Positions 1 to 10,661 of a DNA stretch of 64,000 bases are shown here, one piece after another. This DNA is from Massariosphaeria phaeospora (lineage: Eukaryota > Ascomycota > Dothideomycetes > Pleosporales). The notes under the pieces are model-generated. The model was not told the origin of the DNA and did no database searches. It saw only the letters and a program-made list of their open reading frames with translations. Both the position numbers and the translations under genes were made by a program. Numbering within the stretch: position 1 is the stretch's first letter; every line of letters starts with the position of its first letter. The DNA is taken from NCBI GenBank assembly GCA_011032825.1, contig JAADJZ010000003.1, positions 1,550,001 to 1,614,000 on the forward strand, read 5' to 3'.

Positions 1-82
1 CTTTTAGACTACTGGTCGACACGGCTTAAATAGATGAACTTGGTTAGATGGGACCGAATCTCGATTTTCTATCCCTATCGTT

Positions 83-1969
83 CTAGATGATAAGATAGAG
101 ACTCGTGAGTACACTCGGCCCAATGAACAATCCGATCCAAAACATTACGTTTCCTAAGGTATCCTGCCCTTTCATCAGCTTCGTCCTGCTCAATGCAGCC
201 ATCGGGATCTGAGTTAGTTGTGATATGAAGAGATAACCCCTGAGCCGCTTGAACAGACAGAACATCAGGATTTCGTGGATGATAGCGCTCAGAATGAAGG
301 TGACGAATGTGGCGCCTGTTTTACTTAGGTGAAAGGCGGAGATGGAGCTCTGGTACACGTGGCGAAGAAGGAACGTGTAAACTGGTCGATTCCAGTCGCG
401 TGCGTATTGGTCCCACGAGACCGAGTTCCACCAGTCCCCGTAGAAGCCGCGGTCGGCAAATCTAGTTATCTCGGCCAGAACGTTCAGGAGGCATTCCCAA
501 ATGACGTACCAGGCGAGCAGCTGCTCGAGAAGAAGGGGGAACAGCATGTCGGAGACGACCCAGGGAAACTCCATGCAGCGCTGCTCGAACGACATGCCAG
601 CTTCTCTCTGGCGAAGCGTCTCGACGACCACAGGGTAGATGTATGCTTGAGAAATGATAATCATGACCCAGATGACTCCGACTGTGGCCGCGGACTTTTC
701 TGCCACGTACCACCAGTTGATGCTCTCTTGGCGTGGATATTCGAGCTCGTAGACTAGAGTGGGTAGGCATGTCCACTCGGCCAAGTTATAGAAGGTGAGA
801 TTTTTTGGATAGGCATTGTCGGTTGTTGTGCATTTGCCGCGGAGCTCGTCGTCGAGGATTGTAATCTCGGTGGTGAGGACACGACGGAAGGTTTGACTTT
901 GTTCTTCGTCGAGCGGCTCCCCTGCGTCGATGACCTTGGCCATTGTAGCGATCTCCGACTCTTCGCTAGAAAAGTTGGTTGATGCTCTAGGCCCTATGGC
1001 TCGACGGCGGGGGGTGGGACCGTGAATGGAGGCGTCCTGGGTGCTTGTGGCTGATGTGGTTGGCGTGTTGGAAGGGGTCGAAGACGGGCGCCTTTGAGAG
1101 GCCAAGTCATCAAGCTGCCCGACTTTCTGCTCGAGGAGCTTCCGGCGGCGGTAGACGCGAGACACTAGCTTGGTGGTTAGCGATGGTCGTGGAGGCCTGG
1201 GGCGTAACTCACGGTAGCCATTGTAGAAGGCGTACGAGTGCTGCTTCATGAGCAGCACAAAATCGTGCAGGACGATGAAGACGGTGTGGGTCCACGGCCA
1301 GTCACGATAGAAACTGATCCAGATGACGCTGCCAGTGAAGAAGATTTGCCACACAGACTGGATGATCCAGCCGGACCTCGTCCAAGTCAGGTAGCCCCTG
1401 GCAATGGCGCGATGGAGGAAGAGGCCGAAGCTCGTGCACAAGCACATGAGGCCGTCGGTGGCTAGCAGCACGAACAGGTCTCTGTCGACCATCAGATGCA
1501 CAATCTCGGCCCTGCCAAACACCGAGCCCATGTTCCGGTAGTTCTGGGCGGCGATCTTGAGCAGCAGGAAGCCCATGGCCAGCCAGAAAAGGGTGAAGAA
1601 GCCGTGGAAGGGCGACTGCGATCGAGGATTCTGGCGGTCGAAGGTGGTGAACTGGCGCGTGAAGACGAGGTCGCGAAAGCGATGGCGCGCCTTGCCACTG
1701 CGCTTCGCGGCTTCTCGCTCAATGCCAGACTGGATAATGGCGCGGAACTCGGCGTCGTCGGCCGTCAGCGGACGTGTGCGTCGGCGGCTGGCGTTGGCCT
1801 TTTCGACGAAGACGCAGACGCTGCTACTGGGGCTAGCTTTGCCGGCGTGACTGTGTGCGAGGTCGTCGATGCCGATGGCGCTGCCGCCGTCCGAGGGGAT
1901 CGCCGTCGAGCTCTCGGAGCCATCTGAAGCGCTATCAGCTGCGTCTGCGACAGCGAGGTCGGCGGCCAT
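83..1969 (-). CDS. ARE2: Sterol O-acyltransferase (ACAT/ARE type, MBOAT family)
   Basis: A single uninterrupted exon of 628 codons. The product esterifies sterols with fatty acyl-CoA in the ER membrane for storage in lipid droplets. The sequence shows a charged, low-complexity N-terminal third followed by many hydrophobic segments. The ACAT signature FYGDWWN is at residues 509-515, and the presumed catalytic histidine is His565 in SAIIHEILMF. These two motifs in this order and spacing are diagnostic of the sterol acyltransferase branch of MBOAT enzymes. The open frame extends 47 codons further upstream (to 2110). The start at 1967-1969 was preferred because it sits in CACC-ATG-G, a near-ideal fungal context, and the upstream extension looks like untranslated leader. 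It shares a divergent upstream region with the gene starting at 2979. I cannot tell ARE1 from ARE2 orthology; the symbol names the family. Confidence 0.92.
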   Translation of the reverse strand: MAADLAVADAADSASDGSESSTAIPSDGGSAIGIDDLAHSHAGKASPSSSVCVFVEKANASRRRTRPLTADDAEFRAIIQSGIEREAAKRSGKARHRFRDLVFTRQFTTFDRQNPRSQSPFHGFFTLFWLAMGFLLLKIAAQNYRNMGSVFGRAEIVHLMVDRDLFVLLATDGLMCLCTSFGLFLHRAIARGYLTWTRSGWIIQSVWQIFFTGSVIWISFYRDWPWTHTVFIVLHDFVLLMKQHSYAFYNGYRELRPRPPRPSLTTKLVSRVYRRRKLLEQKVGQLDDLASQRRPSSTPSNTPTTSATSTQDASIHGPTPRRRAIGPRASTNFSSEESEIATMAKVIDAGEPLDEEQSQTFRRVLTTEITILDDELRGKCTTTDNAYPKNLTFYNLAEWTCLPTLVYELEYPRQESINWWYVAEKSAATVGVIWVMIIISQAYIYPVVVETLRQREAGMSFEQRCMEFPWVVSDMLFPLLLEQLLAWYVIWECLLNVLAEITRFADRGFYGDWWNSVSWDQYARDWNRPVYTFLLRHVYQSSISAFHLSKTGATFVTFILSAIIHEILMFCLFKRLRGYLFISQLTQIPMAALSRTKLMKGQDTLGNVMFWIGLFIGPSVLTSLYLII

Positions 1970-2978
1970 GGTGGCGGGCTGCACGGTATGAAGAGCGAAG
2001 CGGCGCGCGGAGTGGTTGAGGTGCAAGACGGACGGCGCCCTGCACGAAAAGGTATGGGCATGACAGCGGCGTTGCGGCACGAGCGGACTCGCTGAGTGGA
2101 GCGGGTGCACGTGGGCCCGGGGGTGCTGGAGGTGGAGCTTGGAACAAGAACAGGAACAGGAACAGGAACAACACGCCCGGCAGGACAGGTGGCGCGATGG
2201 TGGTTTGTTACAAGACTGAATTGCTGGTCGTGTGGGTGTTGGTGCTGGTGCTGGTGCTGTCCACTGCTGGTGCTGCCCGTGGTGGTGACCTCATCCGCGC
2301 CACGCCACAGCCGCGGGCGCTGCAGGCTCACCGCCCGGGCAGAACTCGCTGCCGATCAAGACGATTCCCGGCGATGCTCTTGACTCCCATGCATAAACTC
2401 GTGAAAGGCCAAGAATCTACGGGAGAGCCGAATCTGAACGAAGCCTCATCAAATTAAATTTTAACGGGGTGATGAAATCTCGAGATTATGGCATGGGTGG
2501 AAGTACTTGGCATTTCACAGATTAATGCATAGGGGTGCCAGGGCGGTGGGCTGTGGCTGGGCGGTGGCTGGGCGGTGGCTGGAGAAGCCTGCCTCACGTG
2601 ACTTCCAAGCATCCCGAGGTCCATTGGAACCTCCTTGGAACGCTCCGGTACGTCGGAACACGGCCATGCCGCCTGGTCAGCATCGCATGTTAGCAGCGCC
2701 TGTCCTCGGTAGATACGGAGTACTAGATAGGTACTAGACCGCCGCCGACTGGGCCGTGATGCGACGCCGAAAAGCAAAATACGAGCTCGCAAACCGCTGC
2801 CACGGCCCAGCCCCAAAATAGCCCAGCACTGAGGCGCATGTAATCCGGATTCCGGACGAGGCTGCTGCCGCTTGCCTGCTGTGCTTTTGCCGCCCACACC
2901 GTCCGTCTCCGCGCCGCCGTCAGTTCGACCTCTGCTCACCGTCGCGGCATACCGGGCTCCGACTCCTCCTCCCTCACC
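1970..2978. promoter_or_regulatory. Shared divergent upstream region with hexanucleotide microsatellites
   Basis: About 1 kb between two divergently transcribed genes. It holds a GGAACA-type hexamer tract (about 2141-2170) and a TGGTGC-type hexamer tract (about 2240-2259) in the part nearest the sterol acyltransferase. There are also three near-copies of GGGCGGTGGCTG around 2547-2580. Long frames crossing it are low-complexity shadows. I saw no clear TATA box. Confidence 0.55.
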
Positions 2979-4165
2979 ATGGCCCCAAGGCGTGGTGGCA
3001 GCAGTGGCAGCAGTGGACTTGGGGACAGCAGCGGCGAGTCCAGCTGTCCCGGAGCCTTCCAGAGCGCCTATAGCACCGAGATCGTGTACTTTGTCGCATA
3101 CTGCCTCTTCTGGCTCGTCACCCTCCTGATCCTGATTGCGCTCTGGCGCGTCAAGAAACGACACCCCAATGCACAGAAGCTCGTTGGACCCGTCTATCTC
3201 GCGTCGCTGTTGCTCTCGCTCCTGTAAGCTGCCGTGCTGTCGTTGCATGCACGTTACTGATGCCCGCAGTGCCTACACCCTGCTCATCATTGCGATAGTG
3301 CTCCTGGAATGCGGAACAACGCCATCGCGAACCTACTATCATTGGGCTATTACATTCACCGTCTTTTTCCGCCTGGCTACCTTTCTACTGCTAGTTGTCT
3401 TTGCGTCCGTCATGAACACCGTCCTTCGCGAGCGCCTTGGCTATGGTTCTAAGATCTTTAACATCGCCCAAGGCGTCGTGCTCGGCTTTATGGCTATCGT
3501 CATGGGCGCCTACGTAGGTCTTCAATGCTACAATTTGTCCTTTAACTTTCGATCGAGCGGTAGAAGCTCCAGAAGCCCGCTCTTGAATTACGAGCAAGAA
3601 CGACTGGCCCTAGCTTATTGGATGCTGTATCTCTTGAGTGTTCTAGCTAGCGGTGCGTTCGCCATCGTGACACTCGTGAGCATGAGGTCCAAGCGAATTC
3701 CCACCGGAGTAAGTCGCGTGTTCCCCACTACTACTCAATGGCTAACTCTCTTCTCAGCATCTCATCGGCTGGGTAACAGCCGTCACCCTGTCCATGTTCA
3801 TTTGGGTCTTACTCACTGTCATCCAAGCTGGTGCGGCAGTCGACCCCCGCTCAGCAGGCCTTGGACGGCAGACTTATTTCGCCTTCGAATACATCGTTGA
3901 CGCGTTTCAAACGCTGTCCTGGATCTTCCTCCTTTGCCTAGCGAAGTCGAAGGCGTTGTTCGGCAGTCCAATGGACACAACAAACCACCCAGTACAATAC
4001 AACTCGACGTATCTCCAGCCGCAACAACCCTACATTGCACCACCACCACTACAGCAACAGTATGCATATGACGGCGACGCAACACAACAATATTACTACC
4101 AGCAGCAGCCGGCTTATAACGGAACCACGCCGCTGGCGCACCATGACAGACACGAACTTAAATGA
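2979..4165 (+). CDS. Predicted seven-transmembrane protein with Gln/Tyr-rich tail, function unknown
   Basis: Three exons, 2979-3223, 3270-3708 and 3758-4165, give 363 residues. Intron 1 (3224-3269, 46 bp) has GTAAGC, an ACTGAT branch and CGCAG. Intron 2 (3709-3757, 49 bp) has GTAAGT, GCTAAC and CTCAG. The phases join cleanly and remove in-frame stops. The product has a short Gly/Ser-rich N terminus, then seven hydrophobic helices, beginning with IVYFVAYCLFWLVTLL and ending with a helix near FQTLSWIFLLCLA. A roughly 75-residue cytoplasmic-type tail follows, rich in Gln, Tyr, Pro and His. The topology resembles the many fungal 7-TM proteins of unknown role, including GPCR-like families, but I see no diagnostic motif. 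The ATG was chosen as the first in frame, after a pyrimidine-rich leader. It is transcribed away from the sterol acyltransferase. Confidence 0.85.
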
Positions 4166-5076
4166 TATGCATCAGTCTAGCCGCCGAACGAGTAGAGACG
4201 AGGTGTCTCAGTCATCGGCCGTTTCCAAGGGCGATGATCACTTGCGAAGAAGAGTTGCCGGCCTTTGACCACCCTACGGCAAAGTCGATAAGACCAGTAT
4301 TGTTATTTGACATTATTCGTTTTTCGATATACCCACCTATCTAGAATGCATGGATTTCGGCTAGTCGTCCACCCCATCACTTGTGCGGTTCAGTTCAGTC
4401 CAACAATCGAAGTAAAAAAAATCACAGTTTATCTCCGGATCACTTCATTCCAACCTCGTATTCTAACCCGTAATACCCAAGTAGCTCGCCGTCATACTCG
4501 TGCGGCTAACTCATAGTCTTAGTAATCTTCAACTAGCGCTGGTGAAGACCCGTCGTCCCTGCCTTGACATATAGGACAGCGACAATATAGCTAGATCTAA
4601 CCGAATCGAGCCCCCATCCCTTATTGTACATACCCTTTGTAGAGCGCTAGCATAAGCGTCCAATTGCCTTGTGTACCAACAACGGCTAGGCTTAGTGTAA
4701 GTAAATCTTCAGTCCTTCTGAGGTGTATAAGTCACTCGTACTAACATGAAGGATAACAATCGTTGAAATCATTGAGATCGTGAGTGGTGCAACCGGATAG
4801 TCTGGTACATGCAGAATGAACAGTTTCGTGTGAATTGCACATTACATTACATTACATTACTCAATGAATACCAGATCGAATATCAAAAAAAACCCTTCTC
4901 CATACTGTCAAATTATCAACGTTCATTGAAAATCACCCCTTCACGCTGGAACTGTCGGTAGCGGTGATGATATCGGACATGTTATCGGTCGCACTGGAGC
5001 TACGGGTAAGTTGGCTGTGACCCGTTTCGCTCGTCGCCGGGAAGAATGTTGAGGGCCCTCCTCTCGTGGATGGGAG
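4166..5076. other. Intergenic stretch with a short ATTAC microsatellite
   Basis: No coding sequence is supported. Four perfect ATTAC units lie at 4841-4860. The rest is ordinary, slightly AT-rich spacer and the 3' flanks of the two neighbouring genes. The last 40 bases before 5077, read on the minus strand, still resemble the tandem repeat unit of the next locus but in a shifted frame. Confidence 0.6.
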
Positions 5077-7883
5077 TTAAGAAGGTATAAGTCTCCAGCC
5101 TGGCGGATACGATATCGACGGCCCTCCTGTGGACGATGCTTGAGATGAACTCGTCGTCCTCCAGCCGGACGGATACAGCGTCGAGGGCCCTCCCGTGGAC
5201 GGTGGTGGGGATGAGCTCATCGTCCTCCAGCCTGATGGATATAATGTCGAGGGCCCTCCCGTGGATAAAGGTGGGGATGAGCTTTTCGTTGAGGATGTCG
5301 GGAAGGATGTTGAGAGCTCCACCGGTTGAGATGAGCTCTTTGTCGGGATTGACACGGGAGTGCCGCTGGTTCTGGTTGTCGAGTTGCCAGCAAAAGTACA
5401 GTTGCCAAGAGGAATAGTATAATCACCAGGACCAGTAGAGTTACCAGTAGTAGTGTTGGCCACGACGTCAGCCTCGTGGTCGTAGAAGGCAGCCTTGACG
5501 CTCTTCCGTTCCTCATTTAACCTATCGGTAATGCCTTGCTCCCATCGTCCAAGCGCAGTATTGGAAACTACTCAAAGGTCAGCCCAAGTTCCATATTTGG
5601 CATATGAGATGTGAATACTCACTGTCCCAGCAGTGTTGGAACAGATTGACTGTGTACATCAGACCGCCCATGCCTTTCACGCCCGTATTAATCCAGCTCG
5701 TGTCAACCTGGAGCCCGCCTGGCAGGCTTACTCCGGCGAACAGTCCTACCTTGAGGTCGATGGCGAACTTCACCGCTCACTTGAACGGGCCGTCTTTGGC
5801 GCACTTCTCATCAACATCTGTGGCAAGGCGTCAATTATGCATCTCAGACATAGTGTCGTGGAACGTTGCATACCCCCAACAGTTGCAACCTCAAAGTCGA
5901 TACTGGGCATTTCGACTCTCGCATAGAGCCCAAATTTCATATACTCGGTAATACCGTTTTTCAACGGCCATGGTTTTAGTTTTGGGATTCCCCGACGCGT
6001 GGGTGGTGGGTCTGGTTTGGGCTCTGATTCCGCTCCAAAGTCGACATGGGCAGCTACCCCAATGCCAACAGTGTACTTGCCGCTCATGTCTTGAGTGTGG
6101 AACTTCGGCTTCGACCAGTCAATGTCACCGTCGAACTTGTCGTTGAACTTCTGCCCGTTCTTCCTCCCATAGCCGGCGCGAGACCCTTTTGGGATCGTCA
6201 AAGTGACACCGGGGCTGGTCCTAGAGTGAAGTTTAGCGGCAGTCAGTTGGGACCACTTTTGAACTTACATATTGACATCTATGCCCGCGTTGAGCGCTGC
6301 CCAGATCTGGATTCCAAATCCGGCCTTGTAGCCAAAACCATGAAGCTATTGGACGTCAGTGCTGTGAAGAAATGTAGAGTCAGGCCGCAAGTACCCCGAA
6401 CGCGTCTTGAAAAGTGTTGCTGAATAGCGTCTCGGGATCATACCCGAGTGTGGCCGGGCCGGCTGAAACCATAACAGTGCACGATGGTACCCTCGGCGGC
6501 ACGATGTACATACTGCAGCGAAATCCGGTGCCAAGCCTCACATCTACTTCTACTTGCATACGCATGTGTACATCTTCAACTGCATCCATCTCGACAGAGG
6601 TCCTGGAGATTGTCGTGAAAGAGGCCTCCGAGTCCCTCTTCTACGTTGTCCGTCGTAATGTGCTCATAGCTGTTCTTGATGTTCCAGGACATGCCAACGG
6701 TGATATCGAGATCCATTTTGGCATATGTGTCGACCAGCGTGACCTTGGGTATGGATACGTCCGGAACGGCCTCCCGAAACCCCTTGGTAAGCTCTATCCG
6801 GGAATGCTCGGATCCGTCAGTGCCATCGAAGTTCTTCTCGACACGAATGTTCATAGTTTTATTGAGATGCCACCCTGTGGCTTCTGCGAAGGTGCTAAGC
6901 GTGTCGAATATGTCGCCCACACCCGGGAGACTTGTTGGGTCCAGGCCCGGGATGGCAGATGTAAAGTCGGGTATGTTGGATGGCAGGATACCGGTCGGTA
7001 TAATGTCCAGTCCGGGAAGTTCATTTGTACTGTCAGTCGACCTCTTCTTCACAAGTTCGTGAATGCCCCTTTTTATGCGAGGCGTGACGTAATATTTCTG
7101 CTCTGAATCGCGTTTTTTCAATTGTCGCAACGGACCAGTGAGCACCTGGACTCTTTTAGCCGTGTCAGCTTCGTACGGTCCAAACCGCCTATCCGCGGCG
7201 TCGATGTCCACGCTAAGTGCTGTGTCGTTGAAAAATAATCTATCAGCCCTGTCCCCATTGTTAGTCGGCGGTAAAGGGGTTGTTAAAGGGTGTGAATACC
7301 GATACACTGAGCGCACGCCCTCCTCTTCGTGACAGCTGTCGTCCTCGACGACGAACAAAAGTCCCTTCCGCCACGCTTGCCTCGCCATCATGTAGGAGTC
7401 CTGGTGCCGGAAGTCCAAGTTCAGCGTGGTCCTGTTTGGCGTACTCTGGGCGACGCACAGCTGGCGATCATCCAGAAGAAGGCTGTGGGTCTGAAGCTGT
7501 TCGAGGTTGACATAGATGGATTTTTGGTGCACATAGTTGTACGATTGAATTTTGCCGTCACCTATTCACGCATATCAGCTGCCAGATCGATACATGAAAA
7601 TGACGAGGTACTTACGAAATTGGTAATCGAGCACGATCTCGTCTTTTGGCCAAAATATCTCGTGGTGGTTTTCCCGTCTTCCGATGTGGTGATGTGCGAT
7701 TCGTACAAGAGGAGTCACCACCGAGTCTACCTCGTCCCAGTTTTCGAATAGTGGTTCATTGTGCGCAAAGATCGGTCCCTCTGGGTCATCGTCGAAGTTT
7801 GGCGGGGGACCAGTTGTTCTGGATTGGGCTAAGGGAAGAAGTGATAACAAGTAAGCTATAAGAGCCTGGAAGTGAAACCACAT
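5077..7883 (-). pseudogene. Decayed multi-exon gene for a secreted protein of unknown family
   Basis: Exons can be traced at 7616-7883, 6395-7561, 6269-6345, 5874-6220, 5623-5817 and 5077-5567. They are joined by introns of 48-56 bp with GTAAGT, GTACTT, GTAAGT, GTATGC and GTGAGT donors and phase-matched acceptors. The product starts with a signal peptide (WFHFQALIAYLLSLLPLAQS), followed by a long ectodomain with several N-glycosylation sequons. It ends in a Ser/Thr/Pro-rich tail of 22-residue repeats. Two lesions break it. The reading frame must shift near 6633-6640 to keep coding sense; a 58-bp intron with a poor GTTGGC donor is the alternative. An in-frame TGA lies at 5777-5779 and cannot be removed by any canonical intron I can find. 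The repeat pattern also continues past the terminal TAA in another frame. I do not recognise the family. A sequencing error would be needed at both sites to rescue it. Confidence 0.6.
5094..5291 (-). repeat. Three 66-bp tandem repeats encoding a 22-residue Ser/Pro/Gly unit
   Basis: Units 5094-5159, 5160-5225 and 5226-5291 each begin TCCAGCC on the plus strand. On the minus strand they encode variants of STGGPSTLYPSGWR plus a SSSPP linker. A degenerate fourth unit lies at about 5035-5093 beyond the stop codon. Confidence 0.85.
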
Positions 7884-9654
7884 CGTGGTCGTTACCCAGG
7901 TATGACCTGATGAGACGGTCGCGTTGCTTGTCTAGTCTAAAAGGGTAGCGTGCGCGGCGAGGGCCGCGCTGGTTGAATTAACGGGCACAGTCGAAGTCGT
8001 TGTAGTGCGGTAACGATATCGGTAAGAGGAAACCAAGCAAGAAGAAGACGAAACCAAGTGAGACAAAGAGGAAGTTGACTTCTGGCTGGGAAGAGCATCG
8101 GCCTTATAAGCTCCAAAGAGAGTTCTGAGTGAACCAGCAGATCTGATATATCAGACCTCGCATCAACCTCAGACTGACCCACAGTAACCACTCGCTATGC
8201 CGCGGCAGGTAAGTGCATCCCGTTCTAACACTGCTCTCATAGCGTCACTTTGAGTCTATCAATACAATCTCCATAGCTCGATCATATTGAGCAATCATCC
8301 TTAAGGGTTGACTAAAACGTCCGGACGATGCGATCCCCGTAATGCACCAGAGGACATGTCAGCGGATGTGACATTGGAAGGGCCTCTTCGCTATGATACC
8401 TCGGTGATAAACAGGTTGCCACAAGCAGATAGTCATAATCTAAGAACGATAGCCAAGTCATCAAGCATCTTGTGAACGCGCTCTACAGGAGATCTCTTGT
8501 TATGGGCCACATGAAATCCTGATGTAAGTCAGTCCATACGTATATATCGGGAGAGTATGTGCCCACAGCAAATGAGGAGACGAACGCACCAATCACCCAT
8601 CCGTCTAGCTAATCATGCCTGTAAGAGGCTCATGTGGAGTATCGTTATATCACGGAAGCACTCGACCCCGCATCGCACCAAACAGGGGAAATGGCAATAC
8701 GGCTCCGTTATTGATTGTGCGTGATCCGACGGGATCAGACCGCAAGTTGGAAACGCAATTCAATGAAATCGCAGAAAAGGGAGATGAGCAGGACTTGCCA
8801 TGGATCTGCCTTTCGCTCCGACTCAGTTGCCTATCCTAGCATAGGGTGAATAGAACTTGCTCCTAGGCTTCCGTACTGGGGTCAGAGTTTAACAGGTCGT
8901 GAGGGAAGACTGACGTGTATTTAGGCTTCATGTAATTATTTCCATGTTGACTGGCTAAGTCTTGCGAGGGACTAGCACGTCCAATCTCTTGCTCCGAAAT
9001 ACCTTTGTCTGATCTGAGAACGAGCGTGGTGAGATGCTAGTCACGAATGTCGCACATGGAATATTGAGTGGGTTCTGGGATATGAGCGATATCCACTTCC
9101 GGGTGCGTGGCTGGCCCCACCGTCACCTTGACACGCAACTTGCAAAGAAGTGCCACAACGACGATGTTTGAGCTCAGAATGACGGTTCTCTGTTTCCTAG
9201 CATAGCACTCCGTCTTCGATGTTGAATGCGTCCCACCCCTATGGGGAGCTCTAATGCAAAGCCGTAGTTAACTTTGAACGGTCCAAGTATACCAAAGTAC
9301 CATCAACCGAAGAACCACCCGCCCACGCTCAAGAGCCAGTGGCCCCTGCGTGGTGCACTGCAACGCTCAATCTCGATGTTCGGTTCATACTCGGTCTGAA
9401 CGGCCCGAGCATAGGTACTCTGCAACTGCAGTCCCGTGAGTGGACTGAGGCTTCTACCTGCCGGGACTGCTGCTTCGAGCCGTCACACCTCCGTCCAGGG
9501 GGTTATGTACAGCGTGCAGGTGTGTACCGCCATCCATCAGCATGGCTTTTCGACAGAGTTCAGGGTGAATATTCTAGGGTTGGATGTGATGTTGCCAAAT
9601 CACATCCGATGTCCACCGTTGATACAAGCCGTCGAGTATGGTGAGGAGTAAATG
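7884..9654. other. 1.8-kb stretch with no supported gene, weak minus-strand coding hints
   Basis: Plus-strand frames here are short and lack family features. On the minus strand two short frames have protein-like composition: one at about 9310-9460, ending before a TGA, and one at about 9045-9215, containing IVVVALLCKLRVKVTVGP. I could not join them with splice sites or recognise a family. They may be remnants of a lost gene. Confidence 0.35.
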
Positions 9655-10330
9655 TCAGGGTTTAGAGGCACGCCGTTCTGCGTCGGTTTCAGTCACATGC
9701 TGCGACTCAGGCGGCTCCGTCAGCTTCGGGTTGTCTGGTTCGGAGGTGGTCGAAGGTGGGCTGAAGTTGGCGGATCGAGCAGTGGTGGATCCGTCGTCCC
9801 AAAACTCAACGTCGCCGTCGACATGGAGGGAGCCTCGCCTGACTAGGCTGCCCTTTTCTTTGATGAGATCCTCGATGGTCACCGACTTATCTGAGAATAT
9901 CTAGCCGAGATGGTCAGACTGGTCCGCAGATGGCTCTCGGGCTGCCTACCTTGAGATGGTCACTGATCAGATGCCGGTTCTGGCAACCGGGACACGAGAT
10001 GAGGATGGTGCCATGGTGATAGCCCTGCTTGGACAGGCGGTGCGAGGAGCGCGTGGTGCAGATTTTGCAGGTGAAGGTCAGCTCGTAGGCGGGGACCTGG
10101 TCGCGCTCGAGGCGCGAGGCGGGCGCCGTGGTGGCGCTTGAAGTTGACTGTGTTGGATGGGAGGAAGCAGCAGGCGGCTTTGCGGCAGCGGAGGCGTGGC
10201 GGGCAGCGGCGGGCAGACAGCGGGCGCGGGGGCAGGCGCGGGCGACGGGGCGCTGCGAGGCTGGAAGGCGCCATGTCGATGTCGATGGGCGGGCGAGGAG
10301 GCTGCGGAGCAACAGCGCGGGAGGGCGCAT
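9655..10330 (-). CDS. ZIM17: Mitochondrial DNL-type zinc-finger protein (Zim17/Tim15/Hep1)
   Basis: Exon 1 is 10330-9950 and exon 2 is 9900-9655, separated by a 49-bp intron (9949-9901; GTAGGC donor, GGCTAG acceptor), giving 208 residues. The family keeps mitochondrial Hsp70 soluble and supports matrix protein import. Residues 1-75 form a basic, Arg/Ala/Ser-rich presequence without acidic residues, as expected for matrix targeting. The DNL zinc finger follows: [20 protein letters not shown], with Cys88, Cys91, Cys113 and Cys116 as two CxxC pairs. The conserved [22 protein letters not shown] stretch is created across the splice junction, which confirms the intron. The start has A at -3. A long upstream extension of this frame is only the shadow of the cullin exon opposite. 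It is head-to-head with cullin-3. Confidence 0.93.
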
Positions 10331-10661
10331 AGTGGTGGTGGTGGTAGATGTCGTTGGGGTCAGGTGGGATGCTGGCGACAGGGCGGGCGACGAGGGCGGA
10401 CAGGCTTGGCGCGCCGTCTGCAGCTCTGCAACCTCAGTAGAGAGGCAGCGTTGCTCCACACGTCCCCCCTCACCGTACCTCCCGCCGCATCTCCCTCGCC
10501 GCACCTCCCTCACCTCCCCTCCCCTCCACCTCTGTTTCCACCCCCCGTCGCCCTCGACCACCCGCCCGACAGCTCCACGCCCCCTCCCCCCCGCGCTCCA
10601 GTCCGTCGCCCGCTGCCCCAGTGAAAGCCGCCGTGTGCCTCGCCCCGGTGAAAGATTGAAC
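10331..10661. promoter_or_regulatory. 331-bp bidirectional promoter between ZIM17 and CUL3
   Basis: The two start codons lie 331 bp apart in opposite directions. The cullin-proximal half is a strong C/T-rich tract (about 10468-10600), typical of fungal core promoters and leaders. No TATA box is evident on either side. Co-expression is an inference. Confidence 0.6.
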
